64,000 bases of DNA. Origin: Paraburkholderia aspalathi. GTDB lineage: Bacteria > Pseudomonadota > Gammaproteobacteria > Burkholderiales > Burkholderiaceae. Made by a program: the position numbers and the translations under genes. The first letter of the stretch is position 1. Each line of letters starts with the position of its first letter. The notes beneath the pieces were generated by a model. That model ran no database searches, was not told the DNA's origin, and saw only the letters and a list, made by a program, of their open reading frames with translations. Below are positions 54,990 through 64,000 of this stretch, piece after piece. The stretch spans positions 124,001 to 188,000 of the forward strand of contig NZ_FPBH01000015.1 of assembly GCF_900116445.1 (NCBI RefSeq), written 5' to 3'.

Positions 54990-56376
54990 GGCGGAAGATC
55001 TCGTGCGCCTCGGCAACGGGGCCATTGTCGCGCCGGCCGGGCATGGAAAGACTGAGCTAATTGCGAAAGTCGCGGCGCTTGGACGACGTACCCTCATCCT
55101 GACCCACACTCACGCCGGTGTACAAGCAATCCGGTCGAGGCTCAGACGCCTGAAGGTTCCGCATCCGGCAGTGGCCGTCGATACCATCGCAGGTTGGTCG
55201 ATGCGATATTCGCACGCCTTCCCCGGAATTGCTCAGCCCTGTGACGGCATGCCTCAAGGAGCCGAATGGGATGACCTGTACAGAGGAACCGTTCGAGCAC
55301 TGGGTGTAGGCGCGGTTCGTCAGGTCGTGGAAGCCTCGTATGACCGCATCTTGATTGACGAGTACCAGGACTGCCATAGCTTGCAACACGAGCTTGCCAC
55401 AGCGCTCTCGACAATGGTTCCTACTGTAATCTTCGGCGATCCGATGCAGGGAATTTTTGAATTTGCCGGGGCAACGTTAAGCTGGGAGCAAACCATATAT
55501 CCCCAGTTTCCTTTAATCGAGACGCTAGATATTCCGCATCGCTGGAGCGACACGAACCCCGAGCTCGCTGCATGGATCGCGGAGGTGCGCGAGAAGCTGA
55601 TGAGCGGCGATGCGATTGATTTGTCGTCGGGACCGGTGCTCTTTCGTCACGCCGACAACGCTTTCGACATGGGGCCGTTGTTCGAAGGTTTCGAAGGGGA
55701 AGAAGGCACCTTCGCTGCTATCCACTGTAATAAGGGCATTTGCTATCGGTTGGCTCGCGCAGCTGGTGGTGGCTACCAGGCTATTGAGGAAGTCGCAGCG
55801 AGGCGGTTGCAGGAGTTCTGCGCGGACTGGGACGCAAGTGAATCCCGACGAGATAGAGTGAACGCTATCCGCGGGCTGGTCGGTGATTGCATCAACGTAA
55901 GGGCGTTGCCCGATGGCGAGGAAGACAGTCTGGGCGATCTAGCAATCAACGCGCAGATTAGCTCTGCAGCAACCGAGCTTTTTGGTCCCGCGGCGGCAGA
56001 GGCCGGAGCGGCAGTCTTGTTCCTCATACCTAAGCGTTCCCGTTACCAACTCTATCGCAGGGAACTTTGGCGCGATGTCGAACGAGCCTTGGCGGACGTT
56101 GCCGCAGGTCGTTGCGAATCGATGGCAGACGCCGCTGACCGGGTGCGCCAGCGTGTGAGTCTTGCCGGTCGAAAGCTACCGCGGCGAACCGTTTCTACAC
56201 CGCTTTTGCTGAAGGGGTTGGAATTTGATCACGTGGTGGTGCCCGATGCCGTTCATTTTGCAAACGAGCAATATGCACAAGCCAAGCTTTTCTACGTTGC
56301 AATTTCTCGAGCGACGCGCTCGCTGACCATCTCCGCACGGGACAACTGCGCGGATTTTCCCATACCTGATTTTTGA
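54982..56376 (+). CDS. UvrD/PcrA-like superfamily 1 helicase, GajB-like
   Basis: The 464-residue protein has SF1A helicase motifs: I APAGHGKTE (17-25), THTHAG (41-46), II LIDEYQD (124-130), III IFGDPMQGIFEF (150-161), IV IPHRW (184-188), V KGLEFD near 410, and VI KLFYVAISRATRSL near 440. It is shorter than UvrD (about 720) but close to GajB (about 490). Its ATG lies inside the last codons of the OLD gene (8-nt overlap), so the two are translationally coupled and almost certainly act as a complex. GajB is thought to sense or respond to phage-related DNA states and to promote the nuclease. The helicase residues all look intact. Confidence 0.9.
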   Translation: MLEAEDLVRLGNGAIVAPAGHGKTELIAKVAALGRRTLILTHTHAGVQAIRSRLRRLKVPHPAVAVDTIAGWSMRYSHAFPGIAQPCDGMPQGAEWDDLYRGTVRALGVGAVRQVVEASYDRILIDEYQDCHSLQHELATALSTMVPTVIFGDPMQGIFEFAGATLSWEQTIYPQFPLIETLDIPHRWSDTNPELAAWIAEVREKLMSGDAIDLSSGPVLFRHADNAFDMGPLFEGFEGEEGTFAAIHCNKGICYRLARAAGGGYQAIEEVAARRLQEFCADWDASESRRDRVNAIRGLVGDCINVRALPDGEEDSLGDLAINAQISSAATELFGPAAAEAGAAVLFLIPKRSRYQLYRRELWRDVERALADVAAGRCESMADAADRVRQRVSLAGRKLPRRTVSTPLLLKGLEFDHVVVPDAVHFANEQYAQAKLFYVAISRATRSLTISARDNCADFPIPDF

Positions 56377-57422
56377 GTGGTTGCGAGTGACTGTCTGTGT
56401 TGGGCTGATGACGAGCGGCGGAGGCCGTTGGCAGGAAGGCGTCAGTTCGGTTCTCCCCGGTGGGGTTGTCCCTTCCGCACGTTAGCGGGTCCGCTATTCG
56501 ACAACCTTCAGTCCGCCATAGGGCAAGCTGTTTCTGGAACTTACAGCTAAATACGGCTTCGGACCATGTTGTGTGGCATTGCTCAAAATTTTTGTTTTCG
56601 AAATGCACTTGCTCTTTAACAGAGCTTTTGAAAAAATGGATTCGGAACAGAAGTTTTTATGACATACGCATAGCGGTGAGAGCATATCTGGTGATATACA
56701 TCATGTGTCACGCGTCGCCGAGCACGAGCCGACCGACGTTTAGGGCCGCCCCTTCGACTGAAGGGTTTCGGTGAGTGACCGCTTGCGTGGACGGGTGTGA
56801 CCGGTGGCGCGCTAGGGTAATCCGTACCACGGGGATGGGTCCTGAGATAACGGACGCGCTGGCGAAGCTAGAGGCGCGGGACCCGAGACAGTCTGGCGGA
56901 ACCATTGCGTATGCGAATGGCGGAAGGAGTCTCGGCGACGCTGCTGGGGGCCTTCGGCTATTCCTTTCTTGTTTGCATCTGCATATCTTCGCTAGAAACC
57001 CTAAAGGGAGGATATCCTTCCTGAGGGATGGTTTTTCCATTGTTTGCTCTGGTTATTCCTTCCTGAGCTTGTTGCGCACAGAGATCTTATTGGAATAACC
57101 CTTGAATCCCTCGAGTTTGAAATATCCGCGTTGAGCCGCTGTGCGGCTTGCTTACCAGGAGGACTAGTGACCGGATGTGGGGCGGACGTTTGATGGCGTG
57201 AGGGGGAGGGCGAAAGGGCTGTCGCGAGTGGCGGGAGTGCGGATGCCAGGCGCTGTGTTACTGACGTCCGCTTCCGGGACGTCACATGAGCTGCCGTAGC
57301 TCTTAAAGTTTCGTGGGGAGCCACTGGCAGCCAGTGAGGCTCGCGTTCGATCTGGTCCGTGTGTGCGGGTTCCTGCAGACCGCGCATGTTCCTGTCGGGG
57401 ACGCACTTCGAACGATCCCGTG
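56377..57422. other. Kilobase between the Gabija-like pair and the STAND gene
   Basis: No gene is supported. Frames on both strands are short or of poor coding character. It is the largest gap in the defence island and may contain promoter elements for the large gene plus debris of an earlier insertion. I could not identify a terminator with a strong U-tract. Confidence 0.35.
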
Positions 57423-60400
57423 ATGCACATGATAATGACTAAGACCGTCGATTCACACATGACAAGCGCAATGAGACCGGAGTCCAATGTTCCCGAGCCC
57501 GGTAGCGAGAAAGCTACCGCAGAGAGTACCGACGCAAAGAGCTTTGGGGGCGCGCGAACGTCTCGCCGCGCCGGCGACCAGCCCCTAGCAACAAGTCCGG
57601 CGGCGGCCGGTCCAGCAGGGGCGTTGTTAGAAGGGCATGTAGGCGCACAATACTTGCTACCGCTTCTATCGGGTGGAGAGGCGCGTGGGCTGCCAGGTGT
57701 TGTAGTGACGCGCGTAGCGTTCCAACGGGCTAGTCTCAACCACCCGATGGACGATGTTATTGTCACTGGTAGTGACCGGCAAGGCCGCGCGGCAACGCTC
57801 GAGGTGCAGGCTAAGCGCACGGTTGCCTTTACGGCAAGCGACCCAGTCTTCGCAGACGTAGTTGCATTGGCTTGCCGGGTGGCGGCCAAGCCGGATTTCA
57901 GCGCGACACGCCATGAGATCGCTGTGGCGATTGCGCGTACATCTACTAAGATCGAGCAGCATATCCAAGATGTGCTGAGGTGGGCGCGCGAGTACCAGAG
58001 GACTGACGATTTTTTTCGTCGCCTCGGCCAGCCCGGTGGTGCGCACCAGACAATGCGCACGTTCGTTGAGACTTTTCGTTTTCTCATGAGTGAAGCCGAC
58101 GCGCCGCACGACGACGCGGCGGTACGGTTGCTGCTGTCGCGCTTTCAGGTGCTGGCGTTCGACATGGAACAGCCGGGTTCAATCTGTGCACTGCTGGCTC
58201 GCGAACGATGTGCTGTACAGCTTGCGCCAGCGGACGCCGGGCGAGCGGGCGAATTGTGGGACTCGCTGCAGCAGATAGCCTTGGAGGTAGATGCCGCTGG
58301 TGGGGACATTGACGCCCCCACACTGCGGGATCGTCTCGTTTGCGAGCGCGGGTATCGTTTCGCCGGAGACCGACGCTTGCATGTCGCCCGTCAGCGCATC
58401 GCCGAGATCGCTGATAACACCTTGGCCGGCATCAGTTCGTGCGTGCGGGGTGTCACAATCGACCGCGCTGACCGCGTGGCCGCAGCACTCGCGGCACTCG
58501 AACGCGGCAGGTATCTTGAAATCCGTGGTGCTGGCGGGGTCGGCAAATCGGGTGTGCTGAAGGATCTCGCTCAACGTATTGGCGTCGAGTCGCGTGTAGT
58601 CGTTATTGCACCCCACCGCGTCCCCGGAGGAGGCTGGGCAGCACTACAAGCTCAGCTTGGCTGTGAGGTAGACGCGCGGGAGTTACTGGCCGACATTGCC
58701 GGCGATGGTGGTGGAACGTTGTTCATTGATGGCGTCGACCGGTTTGATGACCCTGGGCAGCGCGCTACCGTCGCCGATCTCATCCGTGCGGCGGCCGAGG
58801 TGCCTGGGTTCAACGTCGTGGTTACCGCGCGGCTGGATTTCGACGCCGACGCCCGCATGTGGCTGCCGGCGCACGCGCTGCAGAAACTGCGCGAAGCGCA
58901 ACCGTTGGTCGTAGAGGATCTTCGCGATGAAGAGGTGAGTTGGCTTTGCAGTGCTGATCCCGCGCTCGCCGCGTTGCTGCGGGCGGGGCATCCTGCTGAA
59001 AAGCTCGTGCGTAACCTATATCGGTTGGATCGGCTAGCGCGGGGCGTCACGACCGACCACTCTGGGTTGTTCAGCGAAGCCCAGATGGCACGACAGTGGT
59101 GGACGACTGGCGACACTGCGAATGCCGCGGGCCGTTTGGAGCGACGTCGAGTGCTTCGATCATTGGCAGTCCATTCGCTCGGATCTTCGGCCCCAATGGA
59201 CACCGGTGACTCGTCGGCCGACGCCGTCGCAGCGCTCACCGAGAGTGGTTCCTTGCGTGCTCTCAGTTCAATTCACTTTGAGCCCGCGCATGACGTTCTG
59301 CGGGACTGGGCTATCGGGTGTCTCCTCTTTGACGAGCCAGTGCATTTTGGTGCGATGACGCTTGAGAATCCGGCGTCGGTGCGCTTGCTTCGAGGCGTTG
59401 AACTCGCTGCACGATTGCACGCTGAATTCGGTAGTGACGAAAAACCGTGGAGGACTCTTTTGGAACGCGTGAGCATTCCCGAAGCACACGGCTCGTGGAG
59501 ACGAGTTGCACTGTTAGCACTTGCCCGTTCGGAGCGCTCGGAAGAAGTTCTGAACCGCTGCTTGCCAGCATTAGCTGAAGGAAACGCTCATTCTCTTGCT
59601 GATCTTGTTCGTGCGGCCATCACCGTCGACTCACAATCGGCCGCAGCAATTTGGTCCGCGCTTGGCGCAGACACCAGCAAGCTTAGCGATGATTTCGTAG
59701 CGCCGCTGGGTCCTACGTGGCCTAACATAATCATGTGGTCGATCTCTATCGGTGATCGCTTGCCAAACTCCGCAGTGCCGCAGTTTGTCGACCTTTATAG
59801 TCGCTGGTGCATAGCGCTCGCGGGCATGGATAAGTGGTCGCCAGTGCTGGTAGCGCGGCTGTACAAGTGGCTGGTCGAAGTCGAGGCGAAGAACCACCCG
59901 AGGGCATCAGAATTTTCAGCGTGGAAGAAAGCTGCGGATACGCCCGGACTATCGATGACTGCGGCGCAGGAGAGCGACCTTCGAACCGCCTTTCTGATGT
60001 GGTGCAAGCTTCGCCCTGCGGATGCAGAGTCATACCTTCAAGGGTTGATTGCTCACCCGCATCGGCACGTATTGTTCCGGCAGTTGTTGCCTTTCATTGG
60101 GACCGCATCGTACGCAGCACCACGAGCTCTAGCGGACCTCTTCCTTGAATCGCTGCCCGAAAGAGACGACGAGGATGCGGATCGGGCGTTACGAATGCAG
60201 GATGTGTTTTCAGGGTGGGATCTCGAATACTTCCCTCATTCTCCCGCGCGCACGCCGTTTCTGGATCTCCTACAGGCGAACAAGGAACAAGGCCTGCGTC
60301 TGGTACGCGGGGTTATCGCTCATGCGGTAAAGCGCCGCTCATTGGGACTTGAGCCGGGCGACAACTGCATCGAAATTCCATTCTCGACCGGCAAGCGCTC

Positions 60401-62759
60401 GTTTCCTTGGTGCCAGTCCTACACGTGGTCTCGTTCTCAGGGCAGCAACATCGTCGCGTCAGCCTTGTTGGCCTTGGAGGCTTGGGCGCATCTCCAAATC
60501 GAGCGCGGCGAGGCTGTGCATGCAGTGGTTGACGACATTCTCGGTCCTGCTGGCTCCGCTGCGGCCTATGTGCTTGTCGCAGTGGACGTGATGCTATCGC
60601 ATTGGCCCAAGACACGGGAGTGCATATGGCCGTTTGCTGCATCGGCCAGGTTGTTGGCGATGGACCGCGAGCGTTATGCTTACGACGTAGTGAACGGCAG
60701 CACGACCCACCCCGTCTGGGTACACCCCGAGCCGGCCGGGGCGATGAAGCTGGACGACCTGCTGCGTCGTCCTTCGCGCTCCACGCCGCTTGACGCCGTG
60801 CTATCCGACTTTGGTTTGTCCGGACCCGCAAATGTACGCGAGGCTATGCAGAAGGCACTGCAAAGTGACGTGGCAACATTCGGCGCACCCGATGAGGAGA
60901 GCCGCGGCATAGCCGATCCCAAGTTCGCCGCCATGAGCGCCCTTAACTGGCTTGATTCGGCGAACTACGTGCCTCGAGGCATAACCGAGGATGGTCAGCC
61001 TACCTTCGAGTACGTGACGCCGGCTGAAGAACGACGGCTACTCGCCAAGTTCCGAGAAAAGACACACCAAAGCAACGCGGAGGTTTCAATTCGCGGGCAG
61101 CTCATGCGTGCCCTGACCGAATCGCGGTGTTCTGCGCAGCTTCTCGAGCAGGGCGTGAAGTGGGCGAATCAGCATATGTTCGAGTCTCAGACCGACGCTA
61201 ATAGAAATGAGCAGGAATTTACCGAGATCACGCGCTTCATCGTCGCCGCGCTGGTTATGCGAGACGGTTCGCCTGAGTTGAAAGCTGCGCATGGCGAATG
61301 GGCTCGGGCGCAACTGGCGGAAGCCGCGACGCGGAACACGGACGAAACCAGCTTTCCGAAACAACTGCCATATAACGCGTACGCGATCGCCGCTATAGGT
61401 TATCTAGCCACATATCGCGAAGATTTCCAGCCTGGCGACCTGCAAAGTTTGCTCGGCCTCGCAGCCGAACGAGGGACTGGGATGACATCCGTGCTGCGAG
61501 CCGAGGCCTCATTCGGGCGCCAACCCAGTCCGGAACTGACAAGGTCGATGATTCGGCTTGGCTTCACTTCTGCAATCTATGCTGTTAGAAGACGCGACGA
61601 TGATGACGTCGGTGGCATCGACGAGTACGTAGCGCGTCAGCAAGCGTTGGAAGATGACCGTAGGGAGGTAGAGCGAGCGAAGCTAGGGAGGGCGGTGGGT
61701 GCAGAGCTGGACTGGCTGTCCGGCGAAGGGCCTGAGCCAGACTGGCCTGACTTTCCCGATCCCAACCAGCCGAAAGAGCGGCGTGGAATATCGCTGGGTA
61801 AGGTGCGGCCGCAACAGAAGCGGTTAGATGCCACATCTCGGACTTTTGCCTTGGACGCTGCCGCGGCGGCGCAATGGCTGTCGCTCGCGACAGAACTGTG
61901 GCGTGCGTGCCGGCCCGATTTGTTGCGCGCGTTGGTGCGCCATTGCTGGCCTTGGACCGCTGACGCGAATGGCGTGGGTTGCGGTCCCGATGAGGAGCCG
62001 GGCGAACTCGCGTCCGGATGGAACGACGCCTATTTCGAAGCTGCGGTTGTTGCCGCAGTATTGAGTGGGGATGCTGCTATCAAGGAAGATGTGCTTGATC
62101 GCGTCGTTCAGTTGCCCGAGGAACGATTCTTTGATGCTATGGAAGCCGTGCTGCATGCGTTAGATCAAGCGTGGCTTACTGGCGAGTTGGTGTCGGACGG
62201 CGCAGCCGTGTCGGTCCACGAAGCACTGGCGCAGCGACTGGTTTCCACACAGTCTTGGCGGCACCTGACGCGAAAATGCTCCACCGGCATAGAAATTCAC
62301 CTTGGCGGCGCGGTTGCTGCGGTATTCCTGGCCCAACACTTGATCGGGAAAGGGCCTCGTTGCTATGTCCCACCCGCTGAGGCTTCCCGTGTCGACTCGC
62401 TGCTGCCCACGCTTACGCAACTAGCCGAACTGGCAGATGGGTCTACGTTCGTTTCTATCGCATTTCTCGGGCTACTTGAAATCGACCCGCAGGAAAGTCG
62501 CTTGCTTTTTATAGCGCGAGCCGCGAGAGCATGGTGGGGAGCGCACGGCGCGAATGGTGAGTTCTGGATCGACTACGGGATTGCGCGGCGCCTGTGCGAG
62601 TGGATCGATAAGGCTGTGCTTGACAAGAAAGAGTTGTCCGCGCCGCTTTTCAGCACTGACCTGACCGCTGTGACCGATATCCTGATCAAATGCGGGACGC
62701 CGCTGGCGCGGGGGCTCGAAGAGCGCCTCGCGTCACGGCGGGCGGCTGCCGGTGAGTGA
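57423..62759 (+). CDS. Giant PD-(D/E)XK-like nuclease / STAND NTPase protein (Avs-like)
   Basis: Using the ATG at 57423, the product has 1778 residues. Residues about 70-210 resemble a DUF4297/Cap4-type PD-(D/E)XK domain: Glu70 in LLEGHVGAQY, Asp110-Asp111 in MDDVIV, and Glu127-x-Gln-x-Lys131 in LEVQAKR. Residues about 360-560 form a P-loop NTPase (Walker A GAGGVGKS, Lys375; Walker B LFIDGVDR, Asp436 and Asp439; sensor-like VVVTARLD). About 1,100 C-terminal residues, probably helical repeats, would be the sensor. This order is that of Avs2/Avs3-type antiviral STAND proteins. The true start is uncertain: a GTG at 57363 extends it, several in-frame ATGs follow, and no strong ribosome-binding site decides. 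Confidence 0.85.
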   Translation: MHMIMTKTVDSHMTSAMRPESNVPEPGSEKATAESTDAKSFGGARTSRRAGDQPLATSPAAAGPAGALLEGHVGAQYLLPLLSGGEARGLPGVVVTRVAFQRASLNHPMDDVIVTGSDRQGRAATLEVQAKRTVAFTASDPVFADVVALACRVAAKPDFSATRHEIAVAIARTSTKIEQHIQDVLRWAREYQRTDDFFRRLGQPGGAHQTMRTFVETFRFLMSEADAPHDDAAVRLLLSRFQVLAFDMEQPGSICALLARERCAVQLAPADAGRAGELWDSLQQIALEVDAAGGDIDAPTLRDRLVCERGYRFAGDRRLHVARQRIAEIADNTLAGISSCVRGVTIDRADRVAAALAALERGRYLEIRGAGGVGKSGVLKDLAQRIGVESRVVVIAPHRVPGGGWAALQAQLGCEVDARELLADIAGDGGGTLFIDGVDRFDDPGQRATVADLIRAAAEVPGFNVVVTARLDFDADARMWLPAHALQKLREAQPLVVEDLRDEEVSWLCSADPALAALLRAGHPAEKLVRNLYRLDRLARGVTTDHSGLFSEAQMARQWWTTGDTANAAGRLERRRVLRSLAVHSLGSSAPMDTGDSSADAVAALTESGSLRALSSIHFEPAHDVLRDWAIGCLLFDEPVHFGAMTLENPASVRLLRGVELAARLHAEFGSDEKPWRTLLERVSIPEAHGSWRRVALLALARSERSEEVLNRCLPALAEGNAHSLADLVRAAITVDSQSAAAIWSALGADTSKLSDDFVAPLGPTWPNIIMWSISIGDRLPNSAVPQFVDLYSRWCIALAGMDKWSPVLVARLYKWLVEVEAKNHPRASEFSAWKKAADTPGLSMTAAQESDLRTAFLMWCKLRPADAESYLQGLIAHPHRHVLFRQLLPFIGTASYAAPRALADLFLESLPERDDEDADRALRMQDVFSGWDLEYFPHSPARTPFLDLLQANKEQGLRLVRGVIAHAVKRRSLGLEPGDNCIEIPFSTGKRSFPWCQSYTWSRSQGSNIVASALLALEAWAHLQIERGEAVHAVVDDILGPAGSAAAYVLVAVDVMLSHWPKTRECIWPFAASARLLAMDRERYAYDVVNGSTTHPVWVHPEPAGAMKLDDLLRRPSRSTPLDAVLSDFGLSGPANVREAMQKALQSDVATFGAPDEESRGIADPKFAAMSALNWLDSANYVPRGITEDGQPTFEYVTPAEERRLLAKFREKTHQSNAEVSIRGQLMRALTESRCSAQLLEQGVKWANQHMFESQTDANRNEQEFTEITRFIVAALVMRDGSPELKAAHGEWARAQLAEAATRNTDETSFPKQLPYNAYAIAAIGYLATYREDFQPGDLQSLLGLAAERGTGMTSVLRAEASFGRQPSPELTRSMIRLGFTSAIYAVRRRDDDDVGGIDEYVARQQALEDDRREVERAKLGRAVGAELDWLSGEGPEPDWPDFPDPNQPKERRGISLGKVRPQQKRLDATSRTFALDAAAAAQWLSLATELWRACRPDLLRALVRHCWPWTADANGVGCGPDEEPGELASGWNDAYFEAAVVAAVLSGDAAIKEDVLDRVVQLPEERFFDAMEAVLHALDQAWLTGELVSDGAAVSVHEALAQRLVSTQSWRHLTRKCSTGIEIHLGGAVAAVFLAQHLIGKGPRCYVPPAEASRVDSLLPTLTQLAELADGSTFVSIAFLGLLEIDPQESRLLFIARAARAWWGAHGANGEFWIDYGIARRLCEWIDKAVLDKKELSAPLFSTDLTAVTDILIKCGTPLARGLEERLASRRAAAGE

Positions 62760-62959
62760 GATCTAGCGCCATCATCCATGTCATTTGCTGATGCAACCGG
62801 ACGATGGGGCACGACGATGCTGAATCGGCATAATACGATGATAGGCCAGCCGCTATGCCGGCAACGACATCCGATGCGTGTTGCGGCGAGTTCGAACCAC
62901 AGACGGCGACTGGTATTGGTTGAGTGAAGCGTAGCTGTCGAGCTCACGGGAGCGAATCG

Positions 62960-63433
62960 ATGTCATCAATAGATCCCTTTGACGGCGTTGCCGTTCCGAA
63001 AGAGTTGGTCGCAGAGTTCTTCGCCGTATTCGCGCGCTGTGAGCACGCCATGAAGGAGGCGGGCTACAAGCGCGACGACAATGGCATAGCTGCGCCTGCA
63101 TGGCGGCGATTGGCGGATGACGCTGCGGCTTGGCTTGAGGCTCCCGCTGACGGCGAGGCAGCGCGGGCGATCGCTTTGCTTACAGGCGAACCGCCAAAGG
63201 TCCACTTTTTCGCCAATGGTTGGCAGGATTCGCCATTACGTGGCGCCAACGCCATCGCTCAAGCAATTGACGCGGCGACGCGAGTACGACACAACCTTTT
63301 TCATGGTGGTAAGCACAGCCCCGAAGCAGAAGCAGGCCGAGACCAGCGCTTGGTGCTCGCTGCGTTGACTATACTCTTGGCGGTAGTTGAGCAGGGTCCA
63401 ACGGATCTTCGCAACGCATATAACCATCGTTAG
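62960..63433 (+). CDS. HEPN-like protein with R-x4-H motif
   Basis: From the ATG at 62960 (GGGAG 7 bases upstream) the 157-residue protein is all-helical. Near the C terminus it has AIDAATRVRHNLFHGGKHSP, with Arg110 and His115 forming R-x4-H, the catalytic signature of HEPN RNases, followed by a helix (LVLAALTILLAVVEQG). The (R)xNLFHGGK form is typical of Apea-like HEPN-type proteins often found in defence loci. It lies 200 bp after the STAND gene on the same strand, so it may be an associated effector, an inhibitor-type toxin component, or a separate module. An RNase role is inferred from the motif only. Confidence 0.75.
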   Translation: MSSIDPFDGVAVPKELVAEFFAVFARCEHAMKEAGYKRDDNGIAAPAWRRLADDAAAWLEAPADGEAARAIALLTGEPPKVHFFANGWQDSPLRGANAIAQAIDAATRVRHNLFHGGKHSPEAEAGRDQRLVLAALTILLAVVEQGPTDLRNAYNHR

Positions 63434-63624
63434 TATCGGCATAGTCCCTGATTAGGAAGAGGTCGCTCAATTGGCCAGCCACAAAGACAACGACAACTCT
63501 GGCGACAGCGAAGATCCGGAGCTCACCGGTGCAGCAGCATTCCGGCCGGGCGACGAGGTCTGAGGATTTGTCCTCTTCCAGATCGAGCAATCACTACAAC
63601 AACATTTCGAATCGACCGATTACC

Positions 63625-64000
63625 ATGACCGCATTTTGTACATTGTTTGCTGACGTTTCTAACGGGGAAGTCCCCGTCGTTATCTCCGACGTGCTTGTGA
63701 CAAGCAGTGGCCTGCCTCGGAGGGCTGCGCGTTACGAGAAGACATACATTCCAACTATCGGCGGCGTCTATCCGCACATATCCGCAGATTCCGCAATATC
63801 TGGCTTGATTCAGAAGCTGTCGTTGCTACCCGGTGGCCATTGTCTTGCTGTTGCGGGTGACTTGTCTCCGATCTTGGAGTTTCACGCGAAGCTCGTTGGT
63901 TGCAGTCACGATTTTGAAGAGATAAGTGTCGTATGCGAGGAGTTTAGCTCGAGGATTAGCTTTGTACTCTTGGTTAAAGACTCGGAGGACGATAGATTGA
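63625..64000 (+). CDS. Hypothetical protein, 5' part only, open at the right edge
   Basis: An uninterrupted frame from ATG 63625 to the window end encodes at least 125 residues (MTAFCTLFADVSNGEVPVVI, then SDVLVTSSGLPRRAARY, then LPGGHCLAVAGDLSPILEFH). The composition is that of a real soluble protein, and the gene continues beyond the window. I recognise no domain; the GDLSP and GGHCLAVAGD segments could suggest a proteasome-like/Ntn or dehydrogenase fold, but that is only a guess. Being next to the HEPN gene it may be the next member of the defence island. Confidence 0.6.
   Translation, partial: MTAFCTLFADVSNGEVPVVISDVLVTSSGLPRRAARYEKTYIPTIGGVYPHISADSAISGLIQKLSLLPGGHCLAVAGDLSPILEFHAKLVGCSHDFEEISVVCEEFSSRISFVLLVKDSEDDRL

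Noticed and set aside
57164..58087. 307-codon minus-strand frame across the start of the large STAND gene
   Set aside because: It is antisense to the nuclease-like domain, is rich in Arg/Ser/Thr/Pro and has no recognisable domain, as expected of a shadow.

Overview
The window looks like an accessory region of a Burkholderiales genome (Burkholderia, Paraburkholderia, Caballeronia or a close relative), on a second chromosome or large plasmid. This rests on gene content and style: moderately GC-rich DNA, a DUF1302/DUF1329/RND/YCF48 catabolic quartet, DUF1488 proteins, a DUF3701-type integrase, and many IS remnants and broken genes. The genus is inferred, not demonstrated.

Region 1 (1-9350) holds an envelope quartet (DUF1329 protein, DUF1302 outer-membrane barrel, MMPL/RND transporter, YCF48 protein) of the kind found beside genes for breakdown of hydrophobic compounds. 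It is followed by a small hypothetical protein, a PhyH-type Fe(II)/2-oxoglutarate dioxygenase and a DUF1488-like protein. Region 2 (9439-18150) is a scar zone: a complete IS3 element, an IS21 istB remnant, an AraC regulator, a rare tandem TetR-TetR protein, a short PAS/MCP-like protein, a dadA remnant, a class IV aminotransferase and an SDR remnant.

Region 3 (18151-25278) is a five-gene, same-strand cluster: SDR dehydrogenase, Baeyer-Villiger-type flavin monooxygenase, esterase, iron-type alcohol dehydrogenase and aldehyde dehydrogenase. The order matches the logic secondary alcohol to ketone, lactone or ester, hydroxy acid, oxo acid and (di)acid, as in cyclohexanol and cyclopentanol degradation. 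A decayed acetyl-CoA synthetase follows. Region 4 (25937-30407) has glyoxalase I, a cupin, glyoxalase II and small hypothetical proteins. Region 5 (30494-39276) is a TetR-controlled beta-oxidation operon: acyl-CoA dehydrogenase, fused hydratase/3-hydroxyacyl-CoA dehydrogenase, thiolase, SDR and a CoA ligase. Its promoter is unusually readable: TTGACA-17-AATAAT with two perfect palindromes. Regions 3 and 5 could together turn a cyclic alcohol or ketone into acetyl-CoA.

Region 6 (39830-48155) mixes a gutted hydrolase, a class III aminotransferase, a rarA knocked out by a 16-bp insertion, a DUF1488 protein, an ISNCY remnant, a divergent lysR/dld pair and an unknown gene. Region 7 (48539-52998) is mobile: a frameshifted DUF3701-type integrase, then an IS91-like element coding for both an HUH transposase and a tyrosine recombinase between inverted ends.

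Region 8 (53265-64000) is an apparent anti-phage defence island: an overlapping OLD-nuclease/UvrD-helicase pair (Gabija-like), a giant protein with a PD-(D/E)XK-like domain fused to a STAND-type NTPase and a long C-terminal region (Avs-like), a small HEPN-like protein with an R-x4-H motif, and a further unknown gene running off the right edge. No tRNA, rRNA or CRISPR array was seen.
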